Positions 25,098 to 34,813 of a stretch of 64,000 nt of DNA are shown here, piece by piece; the first letter of the stretch is position 1, and every line of letters begins with the position of its first letter. The notes under the pieces were generated by a model. It saw only the letters and a program-made list of their open reading frames with translations, was not told where the DNA came from and made no database searches. This stretch comes from an uncultured Tateyamaria sp. (lineage in GTDB: Bacteria; Pseudomonadota; Alphaproteobacteria; Rhodobacterales; Rhodobacteraceae). The position numbers and the translations under genes were made by a program. Where the stretch lies: assembly GCF_947496075.1 (NCBI RefSeq), contig NZ_CANMBJ010000002.1, forward strand, positions 1-64,000, written 5' to 3'.

Positions 25098-25660
25098 CTG
25101 TCTTCGCGCTCGATCAATGTTGCGATGATCGCCTTGGCGCTGTCCGATGACCAGTCGGCATCGCCGCGAAGGCGGGCGATCTCGCGCCCTTTGGGGTCGA
25201 TCAGAACGGTGATTGGCAGGCCAAAGATGCCCATTTGCGCGGCCAGCTTCTGTTTCGGGTCTTGATGACGGGGCAGGTTGGTTGCGTTGATTTCTTCAAG
25301 GAATTTCACAATGGCGGCCGGGTTGTTCCGGCCTGTCGCGATGGTCACCACCTCGAAGTCGTCGCCACCGAATTCGGCTTGCAATTCTGATAGCATGGGC
25401 ATTTCGTGCCGACAGGGCGCGCACCATGTGGCCCAGAAATTCACCAGGATATGCTTGCCTTCATAGTCGGCGAGCGAACCCTCACCTTCGCCATCGGCCA
25501 GATCGAAGGATTGCATCGACACCGCTTCGGGTGTGCCGTGGAAGATCAGTTTTTTCATGTCGCCGTCCCGCAGGGCTGCGGCGGCATCCGTGTCGGCGAG
25601 CGCGGGAATTGCACCAAGGCTCAGGGCCATGTAGAGGGCTGCGACAACAGTTTTTTTCAT
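25094..25660 (-). CDS. TlpA-like thioredoxin-fold disulfide reductase
   Basis: 188 residues. The signal peptide (MKKTVVAALYMALSLGAIPALA) is followed by a thioredoxin fold with NFWATWCAPCRHEMP (CxxC), FEVVTIATGRN, and the cis-Pro strand FGLPITVLIDPKG. Periplasmic TlpA/ResA-type proteins reduce disulfides, often for cytochrome c or oxidase maturation, but no such genes are adjacent. It is divergent from argH with a gap of only 25 bases, so the promoters overlap. Confidence 0.9.
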   Translation of the reverse strand: MKKTVVAALYMALSLGAIPALADTDAAAALRDGDMKKLIFHGTPEAVSMQSFDLADGEGEGSLADYEGKHILVNFWATWCAPCRHEMPMLSELQAEFGGDDFEVVTIATGRNNPAAIVKFLEEINATNLPRHQDPKQKLAAQMGIFGLPITVLIDPKGREIARLRGDADWSSDSAKAIIATLIEREDS

Positions 25661-25685
25661 GTCTCTTCCTTAGGTGGGCGACCAG

Positions 25686-27077
25686 ATGACCGACAAATCC
25701 GCGAATGCAATGTGGGGAGGCCGTTTTGCGGCAGGGCCAGATGCGATCATGGAGGCAATCAATGCCTCGATCGGATTTGACCAGCGCATGGCGTCCCAGG
25801 ACATCGCGGGTTCTCGCGCCCATGCCGCCATGTTGGGCGCCACCGGCATCCTGAGTGATAAGGATGTGGAGGCGATCCGGGAAGGGCTGCTCACGGTCTT
25901 GTCAGAAATTGACGCAGGCACGTTTCAGTTTTCGACGGCTCTGGAAGACATCCACATGAATGTCGAGGCGCGGCTGAAAGAGGTGATCGGCGAGCCTGCG
26001 GGGCGTTTGCACACGGGGCGCAGCCGGAATGATCAGGTTGCCACCGATTTCAAATTGTGGGTGCGGGAACAGTTTGACGCGGCGGAGGGTGCGTTGTTGT
26101 CGCTGATCGCTGCCCTTCTGGATCAGGCAGAGGCGGGCGCCGACTGGGTTATGCCCGGTTTCACCCATTTGCAAACAGCGCAGCCGGTCACATGGGGCCA
26201 TCACATGATGGCCTATGTCGAGATGTTTGGCCGTGACCTGTCTCGCGTGCGCGATGCGCGCGCCCGGATGAACGAAAGTCCCTTGGGGGCGGCAGCGCTT
26301 GCGGGGACGTCTTTCCCGATTGATCGACAGATGACGGCGGAGGCGCTGGGTTTTGACCGGCCTGCCGCAAACTCTTTGGATGCCGTGAGTGATCGTGATT
26401 TTGCGCTGGAGTTCCTGGGTGCGGCCAGCATCTGTGCCGTACACCTGTCCCGTTTTGCGGAAGAATTGGTGATCTGGTCTTCGGCTCAATTCCGGTTTGT
26501 CACCTTGTCCGACAGATTTTCGACCGGATCGTCGATCATGCCGCAGAAGAAGAACCCCGATGCTGCCGAACTGATCCGGGCCAAGGTGGGCCGTATCTAT
26601 GGCGCGCACACAGCGCTGATGATGGTGATGAAGGGCCTGCCGCTGACTTATTCCAAAGATATGCAAGAGGACAAGGAACAGGTGTTCGACGCGGCCGACA
26701 ACTGGATGTTGGCGCTGGCCGCTATGGACGGGATGGTGCGTGACATGACCGCGAATCGCGACAGTCTGGCTGCTGCGGCGGGTTCCGGTTTCTCGACCGC
26801 GACCGACCTGGCCGACTGGCTGGTGCGCGTTCTGGGTCTGCCTTTCCGCGATGCGCATCACATCACCGGCAGCCTCGTGGCGCTGGCCGAGGCCGAGGGG
26901 TGTGACCTGCCTGATCTGACCCTGGAGCAGATGAAAACCGCGCATGAAAGCATCACTGACGATGTTTTCACTGTTTTGACCGTGGAAAACTCCGTTGCTT
27001 CGCGTACAAGTTACGGAGGCACTGCGCCCACTCAAGTCCGTGCGCAGGTCGCCCGATGGAGAGAGGTGATTGCATGA
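25686..27077 (+). CDS. argH: Argininosuccinate lyase
   Basis: 463 residues from ATG 25686 with AGGTGGG upstream; an in-frame GTG at 25674 is less likely. Fumarase/aspartase superfamily motifs are clear: [33 protein letters not shown], and the signature [15 protein letters not shown] with the catalytic Ser. It cleaves argininosuccinate to arginine and fumarate, the last step of arginine synthesis. Length is normal. Its stop overlaps the start of a small lipoprotein gene (ATGA), and that operon runs on towards lysA. Confidence 0.97.
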   Translation: MTDKSANAMWGGRFAAGPDAIMEAINASIGFDQRMASQDIAGSRAHAAMLGATGILSDKDVEAIREGLLTVLSEIDAGTFQFSTALEDIHMNVEARLKEVIGEPAGRLHTGRSRNDQVATDFKLWVREQFDAAEGALLSLIAALLDQAEAGADWVMPGFTHLQTAQPVTWGHHMMAYVEMFGRDLSRVRDARARMNESPLGAAALAGTSFPIDRQMTAEALGFDRPAANSLDAVSDRDFALEFLGAASICAVHLSRFAEELVIWSSAQFRFVTLSDRFSTGSSIMPQKKNPDAAELIRAKVGRIYGAHTALMMVMKGLPLTYSKDMQEDKEQVFDAADNWMLALAAMDGMVRDMTANRDSLAAAAGSGFSTATDLADWLVRVLGLPFRDAHHITGSLVALAEAEGCDLPDLTLEQMKTAHESITDDVFTVLTVENSVASRTSYGGTAPTQVRAQVARWREVIA

Positions 27078-27250
27078 TCCGCGTTCTTTGTGTCCTGTCC
27101 CTGCTGGCCCTTGCAGCCTGCGGTGCTGATGGTGAGCCGGTGCAACCGCATGCGGGCGTAAACATCGGTGTGGGATCCGGCGGCGTGCACGCAGGTGGCA
27201 CTGTGGGCGTCAGCAGAGGACCCCTGTCCGTCGGCGTGAGTCTTTTCTGA
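27074..27250 (+). CDS. Small glycine-rich lipoprotein
   Basis: 58 residues from ATG 27074, overlapping the argH stop. It has a lipoprotein signal [20 protein letters not shown] with lipobox LAAC, then a short Gly/Val-rich tail with [19 protein letters not shown] repeats. Such mini-lipoproteins between argH and lysA are common in this family of bacteria; the role is unknown. Confidence 0.75.
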   Translation: MIRVLCVLSLLALAACGADGEPVQPHAGVNIGVGSGGVHAGGTVGVSRGPLSVGVSLF

Positions 27251-27253
27251 TCC

Positions 27254-27571
27254 ATGGCCCCCATTCGCATGATCTACCTTGGCCTTGCCATTTGGGGGGC
27301 CATCCATCCGATGTACTATTTCGTTAGCTGGTTTCAGGCTAACAGCTGGGATTTGATGGCGATGGTTGATGCGTGGCATGTGAACGCTGCCACCAGCGGT
27401 CTGGTCTGGGACCTGACCATTGCGGCTCTTGCCCTAACCATTTGGATCATCTCGGAAGTGGCGGTGCGCCGGAACTGGATCGCGCTTGTCGCCATTCCTG
27501 CAACATTTTGCATCGGTGTCAGTTGTGGCCTGCCTTTGTACCTGTTTTTACGGTCCCGCCCCGTCACCTGA
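27254..27571 (+). CDS. DUF2834-type small membrane protein
   Basis: 105 residues with three membrane helices (IYLGLAIWGAIHPMYYFVSW; VWDLTIAALALTIWIISEV; WIALVAIPATFCIGVSCGLP). The first helix with PMYYF and the loop N.ATSGLVWDL fit DUF2834. It starts three bases after the lipoprotein stop and precedes lysA, so it is probably part of the argH–lysA operon. Function unknown. Confidence 0.75.
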   Translation: MAPIRMIYLGLAIWGAIHPMYYFVSWFQANSWDLMAMVDAWHVNAATSGLVWDLTIAALALTIWIISEVAVRRNWIALVAIPATFCIGVSCGLPLYLFLRSRPVT

Positions 27572-27608
27572 TTGATCCCGGCCAGCTTGCCCGATAAAGG
27601 CGCGTGTC

Positions 27609-28874
27609 ATGGATCATTTTCTGTATCGCGATGGCGTGTTGCACGCCGAAGATGTCCCGGTGGCCGACATAGCCGCTTCCGTGGGCACGCCGTTCTATGT
27701 CTACTCTACGGCCACCTTGCTACGTCACTTCAAACTTTTTGATGATGCGCTGGAGGGGATGGACCATCTTGTCTGCTATGCGATGAAGGCGGCCAGTAAT
27801 CAGGCGATCCTCAAGACCCTTGCGCAGGCGGGTGCTGGCATGGACGTGGTGTCGGGCGGTGAATATGCACGGGCCAGGGCCGCAGGTGTGCCGGGCGACA
27901 AGATCGTGTTTTCTGGCGTGGGAAAGACGGCCGACGAGATTCGCAAGGCCCTGATCGGCGGCATTCGCCAGTTCAACGTGGAATCTGAACCCGAGCTGGA
28001 GGTGCTGAACCGCGTCGCGGGCGAGGTCGGTGTCATCGCCCCCATCACCATCCGGGTGAACCCGGACGTAGATGCCAAGACCCACGCCAAGATCGCAACG
28101 GGCAAGTCCGAGAACAAGTTCGGAATCCCAATTGCCCGCGCACGCGAGGTTTATGCCATGGCGGGCGCGATGGACCACCTCGAGGTTATAGGTATCGACG
28201 TGCATATCGGCAGTCAGCTGACTGATCTGACTCCGTTCGAGCTGGCCTATCAGAAGGTGGCCGAGTTGACTGTGCAGCTGCGCGAGGATGGGCATGACAT
28301 TCGCCGCCTCGATCTGGGTGGCGGTCTGGGTATTCCCTATGCCCGTTCCAACGAAGCACCGCCGCTGCCCACCGATTATGGTGCGCTGATCAAGCGAACT
28401 GTTGGGCATCTGGGCTGCGAGGTCGAGATCGAACCCGGGCGCCTGATCGCGGGCAACGCGGGGTTGATGGTATCCGAAGTCATCTATGTCAAATCAGGCG
28501 AGGGGCGGGATTTCCTGATCCTGGATGGAGCAATGAACGACCTGATCCGTCCGGCGATGTACGAGGCCCATCACGACATCGTTCCCGTGATCGAGCCTGC
28601 TCCGGGCACGGAACAGGCCCCCTATGACATCGTGGGGCCAGTTTGCGAATCCGGGGATACGTTTGCCAAACAGCGCATGATGCCGCCCCTTGCGGCCGGA
28701 GACCTTGTCGCTTTTCGGTCGGCCGGCGCCTATGGCGCGGTTATGAGCAGTGAATACAATACGCGGCCGCTGATCCCCGAAGTTTTGGTCAATGGTGATC
28801 AATACGCGGTGATCCGCGCACGCCCGACCTTTGACGAAATGATAAATCGCGATACCATCCCTGAGTGGCTCTGA
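27609..28874 (+). CDS. lysA: Diaminopimelate decarboxylase
   Basis: 421 residues. The PLP-binding Lys lies in CYAMKAASNQAIL. GVDVVSGGEYARA-like text, DVHIGSQLTD, the glycine-rich LDLGGGLGIPY and EPGRLIAGNAG phosphate-binding regions, and CESGDTFAKQR with the catalytic Cys all match LysA. It decarboxylates meso-diaminopimelate to L-lysine, the last step of lysine synthesis, in the cytoplasm. Full length. Confidence 0.97.
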   Translation: MDHFLYRDGVLHAEDVPVADIAASVGTPFYVYSTATLLRHFKLFDDALEGMDHLVCYAMKAASNQAILKTLAQAGAGMDVVSGGEYARARAAGVPGDKIVFSGVGKTADEIRKALIGGIRQFNVESEPELEVLNRVAGEVGVIAPITIRVNPDVDAKTHAKIATGKSENKFGIPIARAREVYAMAGAMDHLEVIGIDVHIGSQLTDLTPFELAYQKVAELTVQLREDGHDIRRLDLGGGLGIPYARSNEAPPLPTDYGALIKRTVGHLGCEVEIEPGRLIAGNAGLMVSEVIYVKSGEGRDFLILDGAMNDLIRPAMYEAHHDIVPVIEPAPGTEQAPYDIVGPVCESGDTFAKQRMMPPLAAGDLVAFRSAGAYGAVMSSEYNTRPLIPEVLVNGDQYAVIRARPTFDEMINRDTIPEWL

Positions 28875-28941
28875 CGTGTTCAGGGCCTCTTGAGGCTTTG
28901 GGCGCTATGGTGCGCCGCGACACCGGCAAGGGACGCGATGA

Positions 28942-31542
28942 ATGGCGAGTTTTTCCAGGCATGACGTTCGGCATGGGCTGAAGGCGTTGCGCTGGCCGCT
29001 TGCGCTAACGCGGGCGGGTATGTTTGCCGAGGCGTTCTGGCAAGCCACGTGGCCGCTGGCAACCGTGGTGCTGGGGTGCTTGGCGATGCTTATGCTGGGC
29101 CTCCACGACACTGTCATGGTCGAACTGGTCTGGTTCCTTGGTGTCGTCGCGGCGTTGGCAAGCATCGGTGCATTGATCTACGCCTTGCGCCGGTTCCGTA
29201 TCCCGACGCGCGAGGCGGCACTGGTCAGATTGGACGAAACGCTGCCAGGCCGCCCCATTCAGGCGCTGATGGATGAACAGGCCATTGGGGACGACGATGC
29301 CGCGTCGACGGCCGTGTGGCGCGCGCACCAGGCACGCATGGCCGAGCGTGCTGCCGCTGCGCAACCCGTCCCTGCCGATCTACGCATCGCCCGCCGCGAT
29401 CCCTATGCCCTGCGCTATGTTGCGGTGCTAATCTTTGCCGTGGCGCTGATCTTTGGCTCTATTTGGCGTGTTGGGTCGGTGACCGACATGACACCGGGCG
29501 CAGGCAACGGGTTGGCAACGGGCCCGGTGTGGGAAGGTTGGGCTGAAAGCCCGCGCTACACCGGACGCCCAACCATCTATCTGAATGACATTGCAGAGGG
29601 GCCGCTTGAAGTCCCTGCGGGGTCGCTGATCACCTTGCGCCTGTACGGCGAGGTCGGCGCGCTGACCATTGCGGAAACCGTGTCCGGCCGCATTGGCGAA
29701 GTGCCCCCGGCATCGGACCCGGAACAGGACTTTACTGTTGTCCAGTCGGGCGAGATTGCGATCAACGGACCAGGTGGGCGGACGTGGGGGGTGACCGTTT
29801 TGCCGGATATCCCTCCTGCTATCGCTGTTTTGGAAGCCCCGGAAGCGACTGCGCTGGGTGAGATGACACTCCCCTTTGGCGCATCTGACGACTATGGGGT
29901 CGAGGCGGGCGAGGCCCGTTTTTTCCTGGATCTGGATGAGGTGGATCGCCGCCACGGCCTGCGCATCGCGCCCGAACAGCGTCCTGAAATTACAGCTTCA
30001 TTGCCAATGCCGTTCACGGGCGATCGGACCGAGTTTGAGGAAGCGTTGGTCGAGGATTTCTCGGAACATCCATGGGCGAACCTGCCTGTGACGGTCGTTA
30101 TGACTGCACTTGATGCCGCGGAACAGCAGTCGGAAACCGAACCGTTCCAGATGATCCTACCCGGACGACGGTTCTTTGATCCGATGGCCGCCTCCATCAT
30201 CGAGCAACGCCGCGATCTGTTGTGGTCGAAAGACAATAGCGCCCGTGTTGCGCAGATTTTGCGCGCTGTGGCCCACCGTCCGGACGACGTTTTCCGCCGC
30301 GAAGTGGATCAGTTGCGCCTGCGCCGTGTCATCACACGGCTTGAAACGCTGGCCAGCTATGGCCTGACCGATGAGCAACAGGAAGATGTTGCGCGCGATA
30401 TGTGGGACCTTGCCCTCGGGATTGAGGAAGGGGACCTGTCCGACGCGTTGGAGCGTTTGCGTCGTGCTCGCGAACGGTTGGAGCAAGCAATGCGCGATGG
30501 TGCCAGCCAAGCCGAGATCGAGGAGTTGATGCAGGAGCTGCGTCGGGCGACCGATGATTACATGCAGCAACTGTCCCGTCAGGCAGAGTTGGATCGGCAA
30601 GAGAATGACGAGAACCCGCGCAACCAGCCGCAGAACCAGATGCAGATGACGCAGGACGATATCCAGCGCATGATGGATCGCATTCAGGAGCTGATGGAGC
30701 AAGGCCGCATGGCCGAGGCCGAACAGGCCCTGCGCGAGTTGCAGGAGATGCTTGAGAATATGCAGGTCACCCAAGGGCAAGGCGGCGAAGGCCAAAGCCC
30801 TGGAGAGCAGGCCATGGAAGGGTTGGCCGAGACCTTGCGTGAACAGCAAGGCCTGAGCGATCAGGCGTTCCGCGATCTGCAAGAGCAGTTCAATCCCAAT
30901 GCGCAAACTGGTGAAAGTCAGGGCAACGAAGGCCGTGATGGCGGTCAGGGTCGGGGCAACCAGCACAGTCAGGGCGGCGAAGGCCAGGGCGAGCAGGGCA
31001 CCGATGAGGGCGGCGGCGAAGGCAATGAGCAGGCCGAGGGGCAATCCGAGGGATCTCTTGCCGACCGCCAGCAGGCGTTGCGGGACGAGTTGCGCCGCCA
31101 ACAGGGTAGCCTGCCAGGCGCGGGCACGCCCGAGGGCGATGATGCGCGCGATGCGTTGGATCGCGCAGGCCGCGCCATGGACGGTGCGGAAGAGGCCTTG
31201 CGCGAACGTGATTTCGCAGAGGCTATCGACAATCAGTCGCAGGCCATGGAGGCGCTGCGGGAAGGTATGCGCGCGTTGGGCGAAGCGATGCAGCAGGAAC
31301 AACAGAACGCGCAGCAGGGTCAGGGCACTAGCGAAAGTGATCGCCGGGCCGAAGCGCGTGATCCCCTTGGCCGTGATCCGGGGGCAAATGGTTCTGTAGG
31401 TACCGAGGAAGGGCTGCTTCAGGGCGAAGACGTGTACCGCCGCGCCCGCGATCTGCTGGACGAAATTCGCCGCCGCTCGGGTGATGGCGAACGTCCTGAC
31501 GTGGAACTTGACTACCTCAAGCGCCTATTGGATCGGTTTTAA
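28942..31542 (+). CDS. TIGR02302/DUF4175 family membrane protein
   Basis: 866 residues. Two N-terminal helices (about 35–80) and a third near 152–172 precede a beta-rich periplasmic part. A long Gln/Glu/Gly-rich helical region from about residue 480 follows (QAEIEELMQELRRATDDYMQ, QMTQDDIQRMMDRIQELMEQ, then GQGGEGQSPGEQ repeats). The C-terminus is VYRRARDLLDEIRRRSGD..DYLKRLLDRF. This order is characteristic of the alphaproteobacterial TIGR02302 proteins, whose role is not established. It ends three bases from the convergent zinc-ribbon gene. Confidence 0.88.
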   Translation: MASFSRHDVRHGLKALRWPLALTRAGMFAEAFWQATWPLATVVLGCLAMLMLGLHDTVMVELVWFLGVVAALASIGALIYALRRFRIPTREAALVRLDETLPGRPIQALMDEQAIGDDDAASTAVWRAHQARMAERAAAAQPVPADLRIARRDPYALRYVAVLIFAVALIFGSIWRVGSVTDMTPGAGNGLATGPVWEGWAESPRYTGRPTIYLNDIAEGPLEVPAGSLITLRLYGEVGALTIAETVSGRIGEVPPASDPEQDFTVVQSGEIAINGPGGRTWGVTVLPDIPPAIAVLEAPEATALGEMTLPFGASDDYGVEAGEARFFLDLDEVDRRHGLRIAPEQRPEITASLPMPFTGDRTEFEEALVEDFSEHPWANLPVTVVMTALDAAEQQSETEPFQMILPGRRFFDPMAASIIEQRRDLLWSKDNSARVAQILRAVAHRPDDVFRREVDQLRLRRVITRLETLASYGLTDEQQEDVARDMWDLALGIEEGDLSDALERLRRARERLEQAMRDGASQAEIEELMQELRRATDDYMQQLSRQAELDRQENDENPRNQPQNQMQMTQDDIQRMMDRIQELMEQGRMAEAEQALRELQEMLENMQVTQGQGGEGQSPGEQAMEGLAETLREQQGLSDQAFRDLQEQFNPNAQTGESQGNEGRDGGQGRGNQHSQGGEGQGEQGTDEGGGEGNEQAEGQSEGSLADRQQALRDELRRQQGSLPGAGTPEGDDARDALDRAGRAMDGAEEALRERDFAEAIDNQSQAMEALREGMRALGEAMQQEQQNAQQGQGTSESDRRAEARDPLGRDPGANGSVGTEEGLLQGEDVYRRARDLLDEIRRRSGDGERPDVELDYLKRLLDRF

Positions 31543-31545
31543 GGC

Positions 31546-32358
31546 TTAGCCTTCCTCTTCCGGTGCGGACAGGTTGTCGAGCCAGGTCAAACCCGCTTCA
31601 ACTTGCCCATCCAGCCAAACCCGTGCGCTGTCGACCTGCGCCACATAAGCACTGAGAAACGGATCGGCTTGGGGAACCGCCCGCGCGATATCCGGCGCAA
31701 AGACATAGATCGCGCCAAGGATCACCGCGAGCAGGATCATTAGCGTAAAACCACGACGGAAACTGGACTTGCGCGGCGCCACTTCTGCCAGATCGGTTGC
31801 GGTATCTGCCGTAGGCGCAGTCTGGCGGTCACCGGTCGATCGAAGAGTCGAGTTGATTTCCTCTATATCCGGCAACAGGTCACGGCGGGACCCGATAGCG
31901 GCCGCTGTCACCGCCGCTTCCGAAACCTGTTCCGGGGCGGCCTCCTCGCCACGCATCCGTGCCATTCGCTCGCGCGCTTCTCGGGCACGGCGATCTGAAT
32001 CCGTCTCAGCGCTGTCGAGACCAAGGTCAGGTTGACTTTCAAGGCCCTCAGCCTCGGTGGCCCGGGCTTGTGCTTCGATCTCCGCTTCCTGGCGCAGAAT
32101 GTCGGCAACCGAAGAATCCAGTTCGCGCCGCTGGGGCTCGGGCGCGTCAGCGCGTTCTTCGTCCTCGACCGGTTCATCATCCGGCGGGCTCAGATCCGCA
32201 GGTGCTTCCGCCTCCTCCGGCTCCTCAGGGGCGTGGTCGCGATGATGCTGAAACCAGGTCTGGCCGCAGTTAGAACACTGCACATCGCGCCCCTCGGAGG
32301 GGATCACGTCATCGACAACCTCGTATTGGGCATCGCAATTGGGACATATCAGCCGCAT
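31546..32358 (-). CDS. MJ0042-type zinc-ribbon membrane protein
   Basis: 270 residues from ATG 32358; the frame is open 79 codons further but that part lacks a start context and motif. N-terminal MRLICPNCDAQYEVVDDVIP...QCSNCGQTWFQ carries two CxxC pairs forming a zinc ribbon. An acidic, proline-rich linker follows, then one membrane helix (FTLMILLAVILGAIYVFAP) and a short C-terminal tail. Proteins of this plan are found next to ftsEX in Rhodobacteraceae and may be regulatory; their role is unproven. It is divergent from ftsE. Confidence 0.85.
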   Translation of the reverse strand: MRLICPNCDAQYEVVDDVIPSEGRDVQCSNCGQTWFQHHRDHAPEEPEEAEAPADLSPPDDEPVEDEERADAPEPQRRELDSSVADILRQEAEIEAQARATEAEGLESQPDLGLDSAETDSDRRAREARERMARMRGEEAAPEQVSEAAVTAAAIGSRRDLLPDIEEINSTLRSTGDRQTAPTADTATDLAEVAPRKSSFRRGFTLMILLAVILGAIYVFAPDIARAVPQADPFLSAYVAQVDSARVWLDGQVEAGLTWLDNLSAPEEEG

Positions 32359-32505
32359 TTTGGGTCCTGCCTCAGTTTTACGTGTTACCATATGTTGTAG
32401 GAATTGTTCAGAAAAGACATAAGTGCGACCACCGCTGTCGGAGCATTCAGATTGAATCCGGCATGGTGCTGAGGCACAACAGGTGCCAAAGGGGCGAGGG
32501 CACGC

Positions 32506-33183
32506 GTGATCGAGCTGGAAAATGTAGCCTACAGCTATGGTGGGGGTGAATTGCTGTCCGATATTTCGGTCAAGCTGGCCCCTGGGTCCTTTCATTTTTT
32601 GACGGGCCCCTCTGGCGCGGGCAAGACCACCCTTCTCAAGCTGTGTTACGGGGCGTTGCTACCCACGGCAGGACATATTCGCTTGTTTGAGCGTGATGTG
32701 CGCAGCCTTGAACGCGATGATGTGGCAATGATCCGGCGCAAAGTTGGGGTGGTGCATCAGGATGTGCAGTTTCTGGATCATTTGAACGTGTCCGACAACG
32801 TCGCCCTGCCTTTGACAGTGTCGGGGCGACAAGCTGAAGCGGCAAACGGTGATCTGACCGAGCTTATGGCTTGGGTTGGATTGACCCACCGGGCTGACGC
32901 GATGCCGCCCGAGCTGTCGGGGGGCGAACGCCAACGTGCAGCACTGGCCCGTGCTGTCATCATGTCGCCCGACGTTGTGCTGGCGGACGAACCCACCGGC
33001 AACGTCGATTGGGAGATGTCACAGCGCTTGCTCACCCTACTGGTCGAGTTGAACAGGATGGGTAAAACAGTGCTGCTGGCCACCCATGACCTATCCCTGA
33101 TCCGCGCCGCCAAGGCACAGGTACAGGCACGCGTCTTGCGCATCTCGAACCGCCGGGTGCAGCTTGCGGGGGCCGACCTGTGA
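32506..33183 (+). CDS. ftsE: Cell-division ATP-binding protein FtsE
   Basis: 225 residues from GTG 32506. Walker A GPSGAGKTT, signature LSGGERQRAALARA, Walker B VVLADEPTGNVD and H-loop LLATHDLSL are all present. HQDVQFLDHLNVSDNVALPL is typical of FtsE. It forms an ABC-like complex with FtsX that activates septal peptidoglycan hydrolases. The stop overlaps the ftsX GTG start (GTGA). Confidence 0.93.
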   Translation: MIELENVAYSYGGGELLSDISVKLAPGSFHFLTGPSGAGKTTLLKLCYGALLPTAGHIRLFERDVRSLERDDVAMIRRKVGVVHQDVQFLDHLNVSDNVALPLTVSGRQAEAANGDLTELMAWVGLTHRADAMPPELSGGERQRAALARAVIMSPDVVLADEPTGNVDWEMSQRLLTLLVELNRMGKTVLLATHDLSLIRAAKAQVQARVLRISNRRVQLAGADL

Positions 33184-34085
33184 CTTTTGGCCGGAACACC
33201 TTGCGCGCTCTTCTGGTGGGTGATCGACATGCGGACCGGGTTGTTCCGCCCACGGGCTTTACAGCGCAACTGACCCTATTCGTGTCGGGTGCGATGGCCT
33301 TTCTGGCGGTTTTTGCGCTTGCCTTGTCACTGGCGTCGGGCCGGTTGGCCGACCGATGGGGAGAGGAACTGGCGCGCACGGCGACCATTCGTATCGTGGC
33401 ACCGGAAGATCAACGGGCGATCCAGACCGCTGCCGCTTTGCAGGTACTGTCCACAACACCGGGCATCGCAGGCGCGCGTGCCCTGACGGACGAAGAACAA
33501 CAGGCCTTGCTGGCCCCGTGGTTTGGGCAGGAGCTGCCGTTGGATACACTGCCCGTCCCCCGGCTGATCGAGATTGAAGCGGCAGATCAGGGGTTCGACG
33601 CCACGGGCCTGCGCTTGCGTCTGGCGGCGGAGGTTCCCGGGGCAGTGCTGGATGATCATGGCCGCTGGCGCGAACCACTTGTGTCCGCAGCACAGCGGAT
33701 GCGCCTACTGGGGTGGACTGTGGCTTTGCTCATTGTTGGGACTGTCGCTGCCATGGTGACATTGGCTGCAAACGCTGCACTGGCTGCCAATGCGCAGGTC
33801 ATTGCCGTGCTCCGGCTCGTGGGGGCGACAGACAGCTATATCGCAAATGCCTTTGTTAGGCGCTTTACGCTGCGGGCCCTCGTTGGCTCTGTCGTGGGGG
33901 CCATCATCGGTGTGATCGCCGTATGGCTCATGCCTTCGGGCGGAGATAGCCCCGGCTTTCTGACAGGGCTTGGTTTTACCGGCGCGGGATGGTTGGTGCC
34001 CGTCTTTTTGCCCCTCGTTTGCGCGGCAGTGGCATTGTTCGCCACGGCCTATGCGGCCAGCCGCGCCCTAAGGACCCTCACGTAA
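33180..34085 (+). CDS. ftsX: Cell-division protein FtsX
   Basis: 301 residues from GTG 33180. Four membrane segments frame a periplasmic domain: helix 1 about 33–55, the periplasmic part to about 175, then helices near 178–200, 230–250 and 270–295. The FtsX-domain stretch AQVIAVLRLVGATDSYIANAFVRRF is diagnostic. It acts with FtsE at the divisome. The stop TAATG overlaps the following plsC start, so ftsE–ftsX–plsC is one translational unit. Confidence 0.92.
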   Translation: MTFGRNTLRALLVGDRHADRVVPPTGFTAQLTLFVSGAMAFLAVFALALSLASGRLADRWGEELARTATIRIVAPEDQRAIQTAAALQVLSTTPGIAGARALTDEEQQALLAPWFGQELPLDTLPVPRLIEIEAADQGFDATGLRLRLAAEVPGAVLDDHGRWREPLVSAAQRMRLLGWTVALLIVGTVAAMVTLAANAALAANAQVIAVLRLVGATDSYIANAFVRRFTLRALVGSVVGAIIGVIAVWLMPSGGDSPGFLTGLGFTGAGWLVPVFLPLVCAAVALFATAYAASRALRTLT

Positions 34086-34813
34086 TGCAGATGATCCGTT
34101 CCGCCCTGTTCGTGGGCCAGATTTACGTCGCCATGCTCGTTCTTGGCATCGTGTTCGCCCCCTATGCCATCTTCAGTCGCAATGGGGCCTATACGGCCTG
34201 CAAGACCTATTGCAAGTGGGTGTTCTGGACCATGGGCTGGATGGTGGGCATCAAGGGTGAAGTGCGCGGCGAGGTCCCACAGGGCGAGGTGCTTATCGCA
34301 GCCAAGCACCAGTCCTTTCTGGACATCATGCTGATCTTTCATGCCTTACCCGCAGCCAAGTTCATAATGAAGCGCGAGCTGCTCTATGCGCCGATCATTG
34401 GCATTTATGCAAAACGGCTGGGGTGCGTTCCAGTGGCCCGCGGGAAACGGGGAGCGGCCATCGCCAAGATGGTGCGGGACGTGGAAGCTGGACGTGCCAA
34501 TCCTGGGCAATTGATCATCTATTCGCAGGGCACGCGCGTGGCACCAGGGGTCAAGGCCGCCTACAAGGTTGGAACCGCCGTTCTGTATGAGCAACTTGGA
34601 CAGCCATGTGTACCCGTTGCGACAAATGTTGGGGTGTTCTGGCCGCGCAAGGGTATCTTGCGCAAGCCCGGCACCGCGATCGTGGAGTTTCTGCCTGTGT
34701 TGCCAGAAGGTATGACGCGCGATGCGTTTATGACTGAGCTGGAGGAAACGGTCGAGGCACGGTCAGACGCGCTGATGCGCGAAGGAGGGTTTGAGCCCAA
34801 TGGAGTTCATTGA
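34085..34813 (+). CDS. plsC: 1-acyl-sn-glycerol-3-phosphate acyltransferase (PlsC)
   Basis: 242 residues from ATG 34085, coupled to the ftsX stop. The HX4D catalytic motif is KHQSFLDIM, motif II MKRELLYAPIIGIYAKRLG includes the substrate-binding Arg-Glu, and motif III reads YSQGTRVAPG, with Gln where most family members have Glu (FPEGTR). One or two N-terminal helices anchor it in the inner membrane. It acylates lysophosphatidate to phosphatidate in phospholipid synthesis. Confidence 0.9.
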   Translation: MQMIRSALFVGQIYVAMLVLGIVFAPYAIFSRNGAYTACKTYCKWVFWTMGWMVGIKGEVRGEVPQGEVLIAAKHQSFLDIMLIFHALPAAKFIMKRELLYAPIIGIYAKRLGCVPVARGKRGAAIAKMVRDVEAGRANPGQLIIYSQGTRVAPGVKAAYKVGTAVLYEQLGQPCVPVATNVGVFWPRKGILRKPGTAIVEFLPVLPEGMTRDAFMTELEETVEARSDALMREGGFEPNGVH

